From Methylobrevis albus (GTDB lineage Bacteria > Pseudomonadota > Alphaproteobacteria > Rhizobiales > Pleomorphomonadaceae), in assembly GCF_015904235.1 (NCBI RefSeq), contig NZ_JADZLT010000056.1:432152-496151 (forward strand): a stretch of 64,000 nt of DNA. Reading direction: 5' to 3'. The notes under the pieces are model-generated. The model did no database searches, had not been told where the DNA came from, and saw only the letters and a list, made by a program, of their open reading frames with translations. Below, in pieces: positions 1-9,165 of the stretch (position 1 is its first letter; each line of letters opens with the position of its first letter). A program made the position numbers and the translations under genes.

Positions 1-1142
1 ACGTAGCGGGTCATGAGGTCGTCGCCCAGCCGGCGCCGCTCGGCGGCGACGAGGCCGCCCGGGCCGGTTTCCGGCGTCGGACCCGGGAAGGCGACGACCG
101 GGTCGGCGCCGACGACGAAGGGCGTGCGCACGATGACGGCCTCGTCGACGAGATCCGCTTCGAGCAGCCCCGCGGCGAGCCGGGCGCCGCCTTCGACCAT
201 GATGCGGCCGAGCCCGTGCTGGGACAACTGGAACAGCACGTCGGCAAGGTCGATGCGGCCGGCGAGCCGGTCGGCGACGCGGATCGCGACGCCGGCCTCG
301 AACAGCGCGGCGACGCGCTCCGGCGGAGCATCGGAGCCGACGAAGACCATGACCGGGTGCTCCCTTGCCGACCGCACCAGAAAGGACGTCACCGGTAGCG
401 CCGCCTCGGCGTCGATCACGACGCGCACCGGCGTGCGATCCATCATGCCGGGCAGCCGGCAGGTGAGTTGCGGGTCGTCGGCGAGCGCGGTGCCGATGCC
501 GACGAGGATGGCGTCGTGCTCGGCGCGCATGACGTGGGCATAGGCGCGCGACAGCGCCCCGGAGATCGGCACCTGGCCGGCGCCCTGGCGGCCGATGGCG
601 CCGTCGGCGGAGACGGCGAACTTCAGGCAGACGTGCGGCCGGAACCGGGTGACGCGCGAGAGATGCCCGGCGTGCGCGAGACTGGCGGCCGCGGCGAGCA
701 CGCCGGTGGTGACCGGGATGCCCGCGGCGGCGATGCGGGCGTGGCCGGCATCGGCGACGCGCGGATCAGGATCCGACATCGCGGTGACGACGCGGCCGAC
801 GCGGGCCGTGATCAGCGCATCGGCGCAGGGCGGGCCGCGGCCAACGTGGGCACAGGGCTCGAGCGTGACGTAGGCGGTGGCGCCGCGGGCCGCCTCCCCC
901 GCCTCGGCGATCGCGACCGCCTCGGCGTGCGGGCGCCCGCCGTGGCCCGTGACGCCGCGGCCGACGACGACGGGAACACCGCCGATGGTCTGCACCAGGA
1001 TCGCGCCGACGGAGGGGTTGGGCCAGGTGAGGCCCTGATTGCGCCAGCCGAACGCCAGCGCCGCTGCCATGAAGCGGCGGTCGCGCTCGACGTCCGCGGG
1101 CGTCCCGACGCCGCCGCGCAGCGCACCGGCTGGGGCCTTCAT
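1..1142 (-). CDS. ribD: Riboflavin biosynthesis bifunctional deaminase/reductase RibD (3' end cut by window edge)
   Basis: RibD deaminates and then reduces the pyrimidine intermediate in the second and third steps of riboflavin synthesis. Translation from the ATG at 1142 shows the cytidine-deaminase-type zinc site: HAEA followed by EPCAHVGRGPPCADA. The C-terminal reductase domain follows (CLKFAVSADG, then a VEGGARLAAG substrate loop). The usual GRT of the zinc loop is GRG here. The gene starts one base after the nrdR stop, so the two are probably co-transcribed, the common nrdR-ribD order of alphaproteobacteria. About 380 codons are present and only the last few are missing. Identification is secure from the motifs and context. 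Confidence 0.93.
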   Translation of the reverse strand, partial: MKAPAGALRGGVGTPADVERDRRFMAAALAFGWRNQGLTWPNPSVGAILVQTIGGVPVVVGRGVTGHGGRPHAEAVAIAEAGEAARGATAYVTLEPCAHVGRGPPCADALITARVGRVVTAMSDPDPRVADAGHARIAAAGIPVTTGVLAAAASLAHAGHLSRVTRFRPHVCLKFAVSADGAIGRQGAGQVPISGALSRAYAHVMRAEHDAILVGIGTALADDPQLTCRLPGMMDRTPVRVVIDAEAALPVTSFLVRSAREHPVMVFVGSDAPPERVAALFEAGVAIRVADRLAGRIDLADVLFQLSQHGLGRIMVEGGARLAAGLLEADLVDEAVIVRTPFVVGADPVVAFPGPTPETGPGGLVAAERRRLGDDLMTRY

Positions 1143-1143
1143 G

Positions 1144-1641
1144 TCACTCAGGATCCCGCTTGGCCTCGCGGATCGCGGCGATCGCCTGCGGATCGCCGGT
1201 CAGCTCGTCGAGAAGCGCCTCGAAGTCCTTCGCTTCCCGGAAGTTCCGGTAGACGGAGGCGAAGCGCACATAGGCGACGTCGTCGAGGCTTTTCAAGCCC
1301 TCCATGACGAGCTGGCCGATTTCCTCGGCCGTCACCTCGTTTTCGCCGATGCTCTCGAGCTGGCGGACGATGCCGCTCACCATGCGCTCGATGCGTTCGG
1401 GATCGACCGGGCGCTTGCGCAGCGCGACCTGGACCGAGCGGATCAGCTTGTCGCGGTCGAAGGGAACCCGGCGGCCGGAGCGCTTCAGGACGACGAGCTC
1501 GCGCAGTTGCACGCGCTCGAAGGTCGTAAAGCGGCCTCCGCAGGCGGAGCAGACGCGCCGCCGGCGGATCGCCGTGTTGTCTTCGGTGGGCCGCGAGTCC
1601 TTGACCTGGGTTTCATCACCGCCGCAATACGGGCATCGCAT
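1144..1641 (-). CDS. nrdR: Transcriptional repressor NrdR
   Basis: NrdR is the ATP/dATP-sensing repressor of ribonucleotide reductase genes. The 165-residue protein has the expected zinc ribbon (Cys3, Cys6, Cys31, Cys34) and then an ATP-cone domain over about residues 46-136, starting with the typical [18 protein letters not shown] segment. It lies 27 bases downstream of glyA and directly upstream of ribD on the same strand. Its presumed target nrdJ is in this window at 12079, preceded by NrdR-box-like sites. Length and motifs match the family throughout. Confidence 0.97.
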   Translation of the reverse strand: MRCPYCGGDETQVKDSRPTEDNTAIRRRRVCSACGGRFTTFERVQLRELVVLKRSGRRVPFDRDKLIRSVQVALRKRPVDPERIERMVSGIVRQLESIGENEVTAEEIGQLVMEGLKSLDDVAYVRFASVYRNFREAKDFEALLDELTGDPQAIAAIREAKRDPE

Positions 1642-1668
1642 TCGGCGGTCTCCCAGGAATCTCCGACC

Positions 1669-2973
1669 TTACGAGTAGATCGGGAAGCGGTCCGTCAGAA
1701 CCTTGACCTTGGCCTTGACCGCCTCTTCAACAGCGCCGTTCCCTTCCTCGCCATTCGCCTTGAGTCCGTCAAGGACTTCGATGATCAGCTCACCGATTTC
1801 CTTGAACTCGGCGAGGCCGAAGCCGCGCGAGGTGCCGGCGGGGGTGCCGAGGCGGATGCCCGAGGTGATGGTGGGCTTGGCCGGGTCGAACGGCACGCCG
1901 TTCTTGTTGCAGGTGATGTGCGCGCGGCCGAGCGACTGCTCCACGGCCTTGCCGGTCAAGTCCTTCGGACGCAGGTCGACCAGCATCAGGTGGTTGTCGG
2001 TGCCGCCCGAGACGATATCGACGCCGCCGCGACGCAGGGTTTCGGCAAGGATGCGCGCGTTCTCGATCACGCCCTTGATGTAGAGCTTGAAGTCGGGCTG
2101 CAGCGCTTCACCGAAGGCGACCGCCTTCGCCGCGATGACGTGCATCAGCGGGCCGCCCTGCAGGCCGGGGAACACGGCCGAGTTGATCTTCTTGGCGATG
2201 TCCTCGTCGTTGGTCAGCACGAGGCCGCCGCGCGGGCCGCGCAGGGTCTTGTGCGTCGTCGAGGTGGCGACGTGGGCGTGCGGGAACGGGCTCGGGTGCA
2301 GGCCGGCCGCGACGAGGCCCGCGAAGTGGGCCATGTCGACGAGGAAGAAGGCGCCGACTTCGTCGGCGATGGTGCGGAACGCCTCGAAGTCCCAGATGCG
2401 GCTATAGCCCGAACCGCCGGCGATGATGATCTTCGGCTTGTGCTCACGGGCGAGCGAGGCGACCTGGTCCATGTCGATGCGCTGGTCCTGCTGGCGCACG
2501 CCGTAGTGGATGGCGTTGAACCACTTGCCCGACATGTTGGGCTTCGCGCCGTGGGTCAGGTGACCGCCCGAGGCGAGGTCGAGGCCGAGGATGGTGTCGC
2601 CGGGCTTCGCGAGCGCGAGGAAGACGGCCTGGTTGGCCTGACTGCCCGAGTTCGGCTGGACGTTGGCGAACTTGCAGCCGAACAGCTTGGTGACGCGGTC
2701 GATCGCGAGGTTCTCGGCAATGTCGACGAACTGGCAGCCGCCGTAGTAGCGCCGGCCCGGATAGCCCTCGGCGTACTTGTTGGTCATCACCGAACCCTGC
2801 GCCTCGAGCACCGCCTTCGAGACGATGTTCTCCGACGCGATCAGTTCGATCTCGTGCTGCTGACGACCGAGTTCCTTGGCAATCGACGAGGCGATTTCCG
2901 GATCCGACTCGGCCAGCGAGCCCGTGAAGAAGGTCGGGAACAGGCCGCTCGCGGCGCTTTCGGTCATGGACAT
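1669..2973 (-). CDS. glyA: Serine hydroxymethyltransferase
   Basis: PLP enzyme interconverting serine and glycine with tetrahydrofolate, the main source of one-carbon units. The 434-residue product contains the family signatures [14 protein letters not shown] near the N-terminus and the PLP-lysine motif [15 protein letters not shown] chose the ATG at 2973 (protein begins [10 protein letters not shown]). The reading frame stays open to 3531, but the upstream part is low-complexity and shows no homology I recognise. A second ATG lies two codons further in at 2967. It heads a likely glyA-nrdR-ribD operon. Confidence 0.97.
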   Translation of the reverse strand: MSMTESAASGLFPTFFTGSLAESDPEIASSIAKELGRQQHEIELIASENIVSKAVLEAQGSVMTNKYAEGYPGRRYYGGCQFVDIAENLAIDRVTKLFGCKFANVQPNSGSQANQAVFLALAKPGDTILGLDLASGGHLTHGAKPNMSGKWFNAIHYGVRQQDQRIDMDQVASLAREHKPKIIIAGGSGYSRIWDFEAFRTIADEVGAFFLVDMAHFAGLVAAGLHPSPFPHAHVATSTTHKTLRGPRGGLVLTNDEDIAKKINSAVFPGLQGGPLMHVIAAKAVAFGEALQPDFKLYIKGVIENARILAETLRRGGVDIVSGGTDNHLMLVDLRPKDLTGKAVEQSLGRAHITCNKNGVPFDPAKPTITSGIRLGTPAGTSRGFGLAEFKEIGELIIEVLDGLKANGEEGNGAVEEAVKAKVKVLTDRFPIYS

Positions 2974-3185
2974 GCGTGGCTTCCGTCTGTTCAAGGTCGA
3001 TGCCGTTCGTCGCCGGCCGGCTTCGCACATCGGAGGCGAGCGGGGCCGGAGACCGGTGAATCCGCACTTAGCATGGACTTTCGTCGCGGAACAACGGCAA
3101 CACCGTCGCACCCTCGGAACGCCGCCGACATGGGCGGTGCACCCGCCGGGGCGATCGGCCGCCCTGCCCCGCCGGCCTTGCGCCG

Positions 3186-3377
3186 TCAGACCTTGCCTTC
3201 GCGCTGCCGGCGCATCTCCAGCTTGCGCAGCGCGAGGCGCTGCAGATCGGATTGCGGCGTCGCCGCCGGGCCGAGAACCACGGCTTCGAGCCCGCTCGCC
3301 GCGTCGATCGCGGTCACCTTGACCTGGCGGCCGACGACCACGAACTCGAAATAGACATCGCCCCCGGTGCCGGCCAT
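3186..3377 (-). CDS. Small conserved protein, DUF6898-like (63 aa)
   Basis: A 63-residue protein ([20 protein letters not shown]...). It is rich in beta-strand-like residues in the first half and ends in a basic helix with many Arg and Lys ([16 protein letters not shown]). I recognise it as a short conserved protein often found beside glyA in Rhizobiales; I assign it to DUF6898 from memory. It lies upstream of glyA on the same strand with about 210 bases between them. It has no signal peptide or membrane segment and its function is unknown. It may be a small cytosolic accessory or nucleic-acid-binding protein, but nothing visible proves that. Confidence 0.7.
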   Translation of the reverse strand: MAGTGGDVYFEFVVVGRQVKVTAIDAASGLEAVVLGPAATPQSDLQRLALRKLEMRRQREGKV

Positions 3378-3560
3378 GCGCCGTCCCTTTCGTTGTCGCC
3401 GCCGCACCGCTTTGCCGGCGCAGCGAAACAGTTTCGCCCTGGCGACCGGGCCGCGCAAGCACCCGGCCCCGCCCTGCACCGCGTGTCGGACGCCCTTTCC
3501 GCCGATAGCGCATCCGGCGGCGGAGCGCCACCGCAGAGCGGCGGCGACGCAGGGGCCGAA

Positions 3561-3592
3561 ACGAAAACGGCCCCGCCTTGGAGGCGGGGCCG
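3561..3592 (-). terminator. Rho-independent terminator of the L,D-transpeptidase gene
   Basis: Read on the minus strand, a 10-bp GC stem (CGGCCCCGCC with GGCGGGGCCG, five-base loop) is followed by GTTTTCGTTT. It lies 32 bases beyond the stop of the gene ending at 3625 and before the small gene that begins at 3377. Confidence 0.8.
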
Positions 3593-3624
3593 CTTGCAAT
3601 GATTGTTCTCGAAGTCGCGTGCGC

Positions 3625-4893
3625 TCAGCGCAGCGCCACGTCGATGCCGTCGCGCTGGTAGATGTCGTCGCGGAACTGCACGACGCCGTCCGAGTTCGCC
3701 CAGGCGGTGACGTAGGTGAAGTAGAGGTTGACCGTGTCGGCCACCGACGCGTCGAGCCGCTCGCCCGAGCGCAGCGCCTCCTCGATGCGGTTGCGACCCC
3801 ATTCCGGCGTGTTGCGCAGGATCCAGGAGACGTACTCGCGCACGTTCTGGACACGGACGCAGCCGGAGGATTCGAAGCGGTAGTTGGCGCCGAACAGCGT
3901 CTTCGACGGCGTGTCGTGCATGTACACGCCCTCGGGGCTCGGGAAGTCGATCTTCACCGCGCCCATCGAGTTGAGCTCGTTCGGCTCCTGGCGGAACATG
4001 TACTTCGCGGCTTCCTCGGTGCTCCAGTCGATCGTCGTCGGATCGATCTCGGTCTGGCCCTGGAAGATGCGGATCTGGTAGCGCGCGAGGTAACCCGGGT
4101 CCTTGCGGACCATCGGGATGATGTCCTTCTTGATGATGCTGACCGGCGCGGTCCAGTAGGGGTTGAACCGGATCGTGGTGATCTTGGTCGTCAGCAGCGG
4201 CGTCTGGCGGTCGATCTTGCCGACCACGGCAGCGTGGCGCGAGTGAATGATGCCGCCGTCGACGGTCTCGATCTCGGCCGCCGGCACGTTGGTGACCACG
4301 TAGCGATCGCCGAGGAAGCCCGACATCGCGCGGACGCGGATCAGGTTGGTCTCGAGCTGGCGCAGCCGCAGCTCGGCCGGCACGTTCATCATGGCGATGG
4401 TCTCGCCGTTCGGCGAGACGACGCCGTCGGCGCGGACGCCGTGGCGGGCCTGGAAGCGCTTGACGCCCTGGTCGACGAAGCTGTCGAAGGAATTCGGGTT
4501 GCCGCCCATCGGCGTCATGTCACCCGAAACTTCGAGGCGGCGGCGCAGGATGGCGACGGCCGGGTCGCTCGCGCCGATCTTCAGCGTCTGCGAGACGGGC
4601 ACCGTGGGCCAGCCGCCCGAATTGACGATCGCCCAGTAGTTCTGCAGCGCCTGCTCGACGTAGGCCGGCGTCTCGGAATTCAGCGACGGGCGATTGTTGG
4701 TGACCTGGGTCTGGAACGGGGTCGAGGCATCGAAGCCGTCGCGCCATTCCGTCTGGTCGAGCGCGAACTGCTGCGCGAGAGAGGGCGAGGCGACGAGGCT
4801 CGCGGCACCGCCCATGCCAATCAGCAGCGCGCGACGGGAAATGCCCCGGTCGGTGGCGGCAGATCCGGTGTCTGCAAGGCTTCGTATCTTCAC
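3625..4893 (-). CDS. ldtP: Periplasmic L,D-transpeptidase (LdtP-like, YcbB family)
   Basis: Forms 3-3 peptidoglycan crosslinks or related L,D-transfer products in the periplasm. The 422-residue protein begins with a GTG codon. It has a signal of Tat-like appearance (twin Arg in GISRRALLIGMGG, then a hydrophobic stretch ending ASPSLAQQ). A peptidoglycan-binding segment follows around residues 90-145 (RFQARHG). The YkuD domain has His at about 326 and the catalytic Cys at about 344 in SSGCVRVQN. The MarR-type regulator at 6095-6604 resembles LdtR, known in Liberibacter and Sinorhizobium to control an L,D-transpeptidase gene, and this supports the ldtP assignment. A strong terminator follows the gene. 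Confidence 0.88.
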   Translation of the reverse strand: MKIRSLADTGSAATDRGISRRALLIGMGGAASLVASPSLAQQFALDQTEWRDGFDASTPFQTQVTNNRPSLNSETPAYVEQALQNYWAIVNSGGWPTVPVSQTLKIGASDPAVAILRRRLEVSGDMTPMGGNPNSFDSFVDQGVKRFQARHGVRADGVVSPNGETIAMMNVPAELRLRQLETNLIRVRAMSGFLGDRYVVTNVPAAEIETVDGGIIHSRHAAVVGKIDRQTPLLTTKITTIRFNPYWTAPVSIIKKDIIPMVRKDPGYLARYQIRIFQGQTEIDPTTIDWSTEEAAKYMFRQEPNELNSMGAVKIDFPSPEGVYMHDTPSKTLFGANYRFESSGCVRVQNVREYVSWILRNTPEWGRNRIEEALRSGERLDASVADTVNLYFTYVTAWANSDGVVQFRDDIYQRDGIDVALR

Positions 4894-5173
4894 GACGGAA
4901 CTCCAGTGCTCGGTCCGCTCCGCACCCGGAACGCTGCAAGGTATAACGCGTGGCGCGGCGCAACAACTCGTTGGCGATCACAACGGCCTGAACAGGCTTC
5001 GTCCGGCGAACCGGCCCTTTCGACGCCCCGGCCCGAGGGCCGAAACGCGCCGACTGCCCGTCAACTCGGAGCGACGCTTCGAAGTTCCGGCAATCGACCG
5101 CGGATCAAGCAGGATTGGAACCCACTTTGGTTAATGGTCCGATACCGAAGGCGCCGAAGGCGCTGCCAGCCCA

Positions 5174-5998
5174 ATGACGTTCCCGTCATTGCCCCTCGGC
5201 GATGGGCCGGCGCTCGCCGCGTCGTTTGCCGCCGTGATCGTGTTGTTCACCGCAATATGGGCGATTCATGTCAAAATCGAGGACGCAAGCATCGTCGATT
5301 ACGTCTGGGGCCCGGGTTTCGTGCTCGCCGGCGCCGTCGCGGCGCTGACGATGGAGACGCGGACATGGGTCGCCGTCTCCCTGCTCGGCGCGGTGGCGCT
5401 GTGGGCGATCCGGCTCACCGTGCACCTCGTCGGACGGCATCAGGGCAGCGGCGAGGATCCGCGCTACCGCGCAATGCGGGAAGCCGGCGGCGCGACGTTC
5501 TGGCGGCGGGCGCTCTGGTCGGTGTTCTGGTTGCAGGCGGTAATCCTGTGGCTGCTGGCGCTGCCGCTGGTCGCGAGCTTCCGCTGGGCGGCGGCCGAGC
5601 CGGTCACGGCGGCGGTCATCGCCGGTTTTGCGCTGTTTGCCGCCGGTCTCGTCATCGAGACGGTCGCCGACCGGCAACTCGCGACCTGGCGCCGCGATCC
5701 GCGCAACGCCGGCAAGCTGCTGACGCGCGGCCTGTTCGCCTGGAGCCGGCATCCGAACTATTTTGGCGAGGCGCTGCTCTGGTGGGGGATCGGGCTCGCG
5801 GCGGCGGGCATCACGCGCTCCGCCCTCCCCCTGCTGTCGCCGCTGGCGATCACCGCGCTGCTGCTGTTCGTTTCCGGGATCCCGCTCGTCGAACGGCGCA
5901 TGGCTGCCGCGCGGCCGGACTATGCCGCCTGGCGCGCCGCGACCAGCCCTTTCGTGCCGATGCCGCCGCGGCTGTGGCGGGCGCTGCGCGGCAAGTAG
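5174..5998 (+). CDS. DUF1295 integral membrane protein (steroid 5-alpha reductase-like fold)
   Basis: A 274-residue polytopic membrane protein with six to seven hydrophobic segments. It carries the DUF1295/isoprenylcysteine methyltransferase-like signature SRHPNYFGEALLWWG near residue 190, which binds the nucleotide cofactor in characterised relatives. The substrate is unknown; in this family it is probably a lipid. It is transcribed divergently from ldtP, with 280 bases between them, and converges on the ldtR-like gene. The position may hint at an envelope role, but that is inference only. Confidence 0.85.
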   Translation: MTFPSLPLGDGPALAASFAAVIVLFTAIWAIHVKIEDASIVDYVWGPGFVLAGAVAALTMETRTWVAVSLLGAVALWAIRLTVHLVGRHQGSGEDPRYRAMREAGGATFWRRALWSVFWLQAVILWLLALPLVASFRWAAAEPVTAAVIAGFALFAAGLVIETVADRQLATWRRDPRNAGKLLTRGLFAWSRHPNYFGEALLWWGIGLAAAGITRSALPLLSPLAITALLLFVSGIPLVERRMAAARPDYAAWRAATSPFVPMPPRLWRALRGK

Positions 5999-6094
5999 CG
6001 CGCCGATCGCCCGCAACGCGACGCGGGCCGCCGCCGGTTTCCCGGCGCGGCCCGCTCGATGTCGTGATCGCCGCCGCAGGACGCGGCGGAGCGC

Positions 6095-6604
6095 TCAGAG
6101 GCGGTAGAGGATCTGGTCGGTCCAGAACCGCTCGAGGCGCTGCAGCGAGCGGTTCAGCTGCTGGAAGTCGCCGCGGGCGACGCCGCCGATCTGCTCGATC
6201 GACTGCATGTGGCGATTGTAGAGCTGCTCGATGATGTTGGCGACCTCCTGGCCCTTCGGGGTCAGGCTGACGCGCACCGAGCGGCGGTCCATCCGCGAGC
6301 GCTGGTGATGGATGTAGCCCATCTCCACCAGCTTCTTCAGATTGTAGGAGACGTTCGAGCCGAGGTAGTAGCCGCGGGTGCGCAGCTCACCGGCGGTGAG
6401 TTCGGCGTCGCCGATGTTGAACAGCAGCAGCGCCTGCACCGCGTTGACGTCGGTGCGGCCGGCCCGGTCGAATTCGTCCTTGATGACGTCGAGCAGCCGG
6501 CGATGCAGACGCTCCACGAGGCGCAGCGCCTCCATGTAGAGCGGCTGGATTTCCTGCGACTCCGGCGCCGGCGGAGCCTCCTGAACGCGCTTGGCGTTGA
6601 TCAT
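6095..6604 (-). CDS. ldtR: MarR-family regulator, LdtR-like
   Basis: A 169-residue winged-helix protein. The recognition region (ELTAGELRTRGYYLGSNVSYNLKKLVEMGYI) and the wing (RSRMDRRSVRVSLT) are typical of the MarR subfamily that includes LdtR, which senses osmotic or chemical stress and activates an L,D-transpeptidase gene. Start chosen at the ATG at 6604 because the family begins close to this point. The frame is open to 6727, but that stretch is AT-rich promoter-like DNA. Its likely target ldtP is 1.2 kb away. The 198 bases upstream are the most AT-rich in this part of the window and should hold its promoter. Confidence 0.85.
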   Translation of the reverse strand: MINAKRVQEAPPAPESQEIQPLYMEALRLVERLHRRLLDVIKDEFDRAGRTDVNAVQALLLFNIGDAELTAGELRTRGYYLGSNVSYNLKKLVEMGYIHHQRSRMDRRSVRVSLTPKGQEVANIIEQLYNRHMQSIEQIGGVARGDFQQLNRSLQRLERFWTDQILYRL

Positions 6605-6802
6605 GACATCTGCCTCTCTGTCGAATTTTGCGCGGATCTTGCGTCCACATTGACGAGAAATGTAACGGAGAGGCTTGAATCCGACCTTAAAGACCAAGAT
6701 GAAAAATGAATTAAATGCGAGTTTCAAATCCAGACGAGGCGTTAGTCTCTCTGTTAATCGAGAGTCTTCTTATGATTAATTTCTAAATTTCAAATAAAAT
6801 TG

Positions 6803-7237
6803 TCAGGCCTCCTCAGACGAGCGGTCGACGAGGTAGGTGAATACGGCGTAAACGACGATCGATCCGACATGGAATCCGACCGTCAGCCATGCAAAGCCGA
6901 AGGTCTCGGGGAAAAGACCGTGCAGGGCGGACTCGGTGAGCGCCGCGATCAGCCAGACCACCGCGCCCCAGGAGGCGAGCAACCACAGGCCGACCGCCGC
7001 GACGAGATTGCAGACGGCGAAGAACACCGTCGCGACCTTGAACTCGACCGGCAGCGACAGGAAGCCGCCCCCCGGGGCGGCCGGGCCGAGGATGATGGCC
7101 CATTCGAGCAGGCCCGACGCGAGAAACACCAGCGCGAGCAGCCGGACGAAGATCGTCAGCAGCAGCCGCGGGTTGAAGCGGCCACCGGCCTCGGTCGCGG
7201 CCGAGCCGGTCATCGACATGGCATCGTCGTCGCGCAT
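6803..7237 (-). CDS. Four-helix integral membrane protein, DUF6163-like
   Basis: A 144-residue protein with four predicted membrane helices (for example LLLTIFVRLLALVFLASGLL and LVAAVGLWLLASWGAVVWLI). It ends in a short polar tail, VDRSSEEA. It resembles the small Rhizobiales membrane family DUF6163, whose function is unknown. Start taken at the ATG at 7237; an ATG at 7219 is equally possible. It lies upstream of ldtR on the same strand, separated by the AT-rich 198 bp. A role linked to the envelope is conceivable from the neighbourhood but not shown. Confidence 0.65.
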   Translation of the reverse strand: MRDDDAMSMTGSAATEAGGRFNPRLLLTIFVRLLALVFLASGLLEWAIILGPAAPGGGFLSLPVEFKVATVFFAVCNLVAAVGLWLLASWGAVVWLIAALTESALHGLFPETFGFAWLTVGFHVGSIVVYAVFTYLVDRSSEEA

Positions 7238-7417
7238 CCTGCCCGCCTTCGCTCGTTCCCGGCCGCGGCGCGGCCTCGCGGACCGTTTCTCGCCGATCCC
7301 GGCCCGGCTGTCGAGGCGACGGCGGCCGCGGCGCCCATCCGGCATCGCCCGACTGGCGAATCCACCCGGCGCACGCCACATGATGGCGACGGCCAAAGGC
7401 GGGAGCGCGAGGGGCGC

Positions 7418-7843
7418 ATGACCTCGACATTACTTCGGCGACGGCGGGCAGGTCCGGGACGGGCAAGCTCCGCAACGGGCCTCGCCGTCTTGATCATCCT
7501 CGCGATCGTCGCCGCCGCCGCGCACGCGCCGGCGCTGGTGGCGGCGCGGCAGGTCGCATCGATAAGTTCCGCCGAGCCTTCGCCACCCCCGGCGGCCGCA
7601 CATCGGCACGGTGATCCCGCCGCCGCACCGGCGACGCATGCCGGCGACTGCCACGGCGCCGACGCGGCCGAGCGGCTCACCTGCGCCGCGGTCTGTGCAG
7701 CCGCCTGTTTCGCCGGCCCGGTCTCGGCGCCGCCGTCCCTCGCCTTGCCGCCGCGGGCAGGAATGCCGGAGCGGGCCGGAGCGCCCGCGCTCCTTGCCGT
7801 CACCTCGCCGCCGGACCTGCCCCCTCCCCGCCGCATCGTCTGA
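7418..7843 (+). CDS. Secreted or membrane-anchored His/Cys-containing protein, possible metal-resistance accessory
   Basis: A 141-residue protein with an N-terminal hydrophobic signal ([21 protein letters not shown]). A His/Cys segment follows ([30 protein letters not shown]) and the tail is proline-rich, ending PPPRRIV. This layout resembles small DUF2946/CopL-like proteins found in copper operons. It directly precedes the DUF305 gene at 7951, which also looks metal-related. The sequence is low in complexity, so the family is uncertain. The frame is open upstream to 6800, but that part is antisense to the membrane-protein gene. Confidence 0.5.
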   Translation: MTSTLLRRRRAGPGRASSATGLAVLIILAIVAAAAHAPALVAARQVASISSAEPSPPPAAAHRHGDPAAAPATHAGDCHGADAAERLTCAAVCAAACFAGPVSAPPSLALPPRAGMPERAGAPALLAVTSPPDLPPPRRIV

Positions 7844-7950
7844 ACGTCCTCCCTCCGGAGCGGCGCGACGGAAGGCGGTGCCGACGGACCGAGGTGGTCC
7901 GCGCCGCGCTCGCCCGCTTGCTACAGACTTCAGACCGAAGGATTTCAAAA

Positions 7951-8391
7951 ATGAGACACAAAATGACAGCCGCCATGCTGCTCGTGGCCGGCCTCGTCGC
8001 CGCCCCGTTGGCGGTCGGCGCGCAGGACCAGATGCACGGCGCCGATCACGGCACGATGGATCACGGCACGATGGACCACGGTGCGATGGAACATGGTGCG
8101 ATGAACCACGGCGCGGCCGCACCTGCGACCGGCGACGCCGCCACCGACGGCTACCGCGCCGCCAACCAGCGCATGCATGCGGACATGGAGATCGAGTACA
8201 GCGGCGACGCCGACATCGACTTCCTGCGCGGCATGATCCCGCATCATCGCGGCGCGATCGACATGGCGAAGGTGGTGCTGGAGTACGGCAAGGACCCCGA
8301 GGTGCGGGCGCTCGCCGAAAGCGTGATCAAGGCGCAGGAGGCCGAGATCGCGCAGATGGAAGCCTGGCTCGCCGAACGCGGCGCCAACTGA
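7951..8391 (+). CDS. DUF305 periplasmic protein with MDHG repeats
   Basis: A 146-residue exported protein. After the signal peptide (ending VGAQ) come repeated Met-Asp/Glu/Asn-His-Gly units: DHGTM twice, then [10 protein letters not shown] and NHG. The DUF305 ferritin-like domain follows, with the signature [19 protein letters not shown]. Met/His repeats of this kind commonly bind copper or silver in the periplasm. Start is the ATG at 7951, preceded by a purine-rich GAAGGA. With the preceding His/Cys protein it suggests a small copper-tolerance unit. No copper-responsive operator was identified. Confidence 0.85.
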   Translation: MRHKMTAAMLLVAGLVAAPLAVGAQDQMHGADHGTMDHGTMDHGAMEHGAMNHGAAAPATGDAATDGYRAANQRMHADMEIEYSGDADIDFLRGMIPHHRGAIDMAKVVLEYGKDPEVRALAESVIKAQEAEIAQMEAWLAERGAN

Positions 8392-8401
8392 CACGGCCGA
8401 G

Positions 8402-8429
8402 GCCCCGTCGGCGGAGACGCCGGCGGGGC
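8402..8429. terminator. GC hairpin between convergent genes
   Basis: A GC-rich inverted repeat (GCCCCGTCGGCG / CGCCGGCGGGGC, loop GAGA) lies between the convergent DUF305 and DUF2155 genes. It has no clear T-tract on either side, so a terminator function is only plausible. Confidence 0.4.
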
Positions 8430-8443
8430 GGGCGGCGGGCGCC

Positions 8444-9028
8444 TCAGTCCTCGACGGCGTCCATGTCGGGATCGAGCGGAACCTCTTCCTCGAGGGCCGG
8501 CGCCGGCACGCCGGGCTTCGGCCGCGGCAGCGGCACGGCGCCGTCGGCCGCGACGGGCGGCGGCTCGGCATCCTCGACGTTCGCCTGGGCGGCGCGGCCA
8601 CCCTCGCCGTCGCGGGCGCTCGGCGGCGGCACGTCGCTCTCCTGCCGGCAGTCCTTCAGCCAGACGTCGTAGACGGGGTGCTCGATGGCGTTGAGGCCGG
8701 GGCTCGCGGCGTACATCCAGCCGGTGAAGATGCGCTGGATCTTCTGCTCGAGCGTGATCTCGTCGACCTCGACGAAGGCGTCCGTCTGCGGCGCCTCGGT
8801 GGGCGAGCGGGTGTAGCAGACGCGCGGCGTCACCCGCAGCGCGCCGAACTGCACCGTCTCGTCGATATAGACGTCGAAGGTGATGATGCGGCCGGTGATC
8901 TTGTCGAGGCCGGTGAAGACGGCGACGGGGTTGGCGATCCGGTCGGCGGCGGCCGGCGAGGCCGCGGTCAGCGCCGACGTGGCAACGACGGCGGCGAGCA
9001 CCGATCGGCGGGCGAAATCCCTTGTCAT
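8444..9028 (-). CDS. DUF2155 domain-containing exported protein
   Basis: A 194-residue protein with a signal peptide (RRSVLAAVVATSALTAASPAAA). The DUF2155 core carries the hallmark FTGWMYAASPGLNAIEHPVYDVWLKDC split over residues 105-135, with two conserved cysteines (in RVCYTR and KDC) that could pair. The C-terminus is Pro/acidic-rich and low in complexity. The family is restricted to alphaproteobacteria, is commonly found close to the NDUFA12-like gene, and has no known function. Here a nucleoside hydrolase gene separates the two. Confidence 0.85.
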   Translation of the reverse strand: MTRDFARRSVLAAVVATSALTAASPAAADRIANPVAVFTGLDKITGRIITFDVYIDETVQFGALRVTPRVCYTRSPTEAPQTDAFVEVDEITLEQKIQRIFTGWMYAASPGLNAIEHPVYDVWLKDCRQESDVPPPSARDGEGGRAAQANVEDAEPPPVAADGAVPLPRPKPGVPAPALEEEVPLDPDMDAVED

Positions 9029-9165
9029 CTTGCTCCGTCTTCAATGCGGCGGCCGCGCAGAGGTGCGGCGCAGCCCTTAGCACTTCGGCCGCGTGAGGCA
9101 AAGGGCGAGGCTGGCCGGCGAATGCGGCAATCCAACGACTGTGGCAAGGGCGCCGCGCCCGCGCG

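Noticed and set aside
3367..6234. A 955-codon plus-strand open frame
   Set aside because: It lies opposite ldtP and in another frame of the DUF1295 gene; its residue composition is typical of a shadow.
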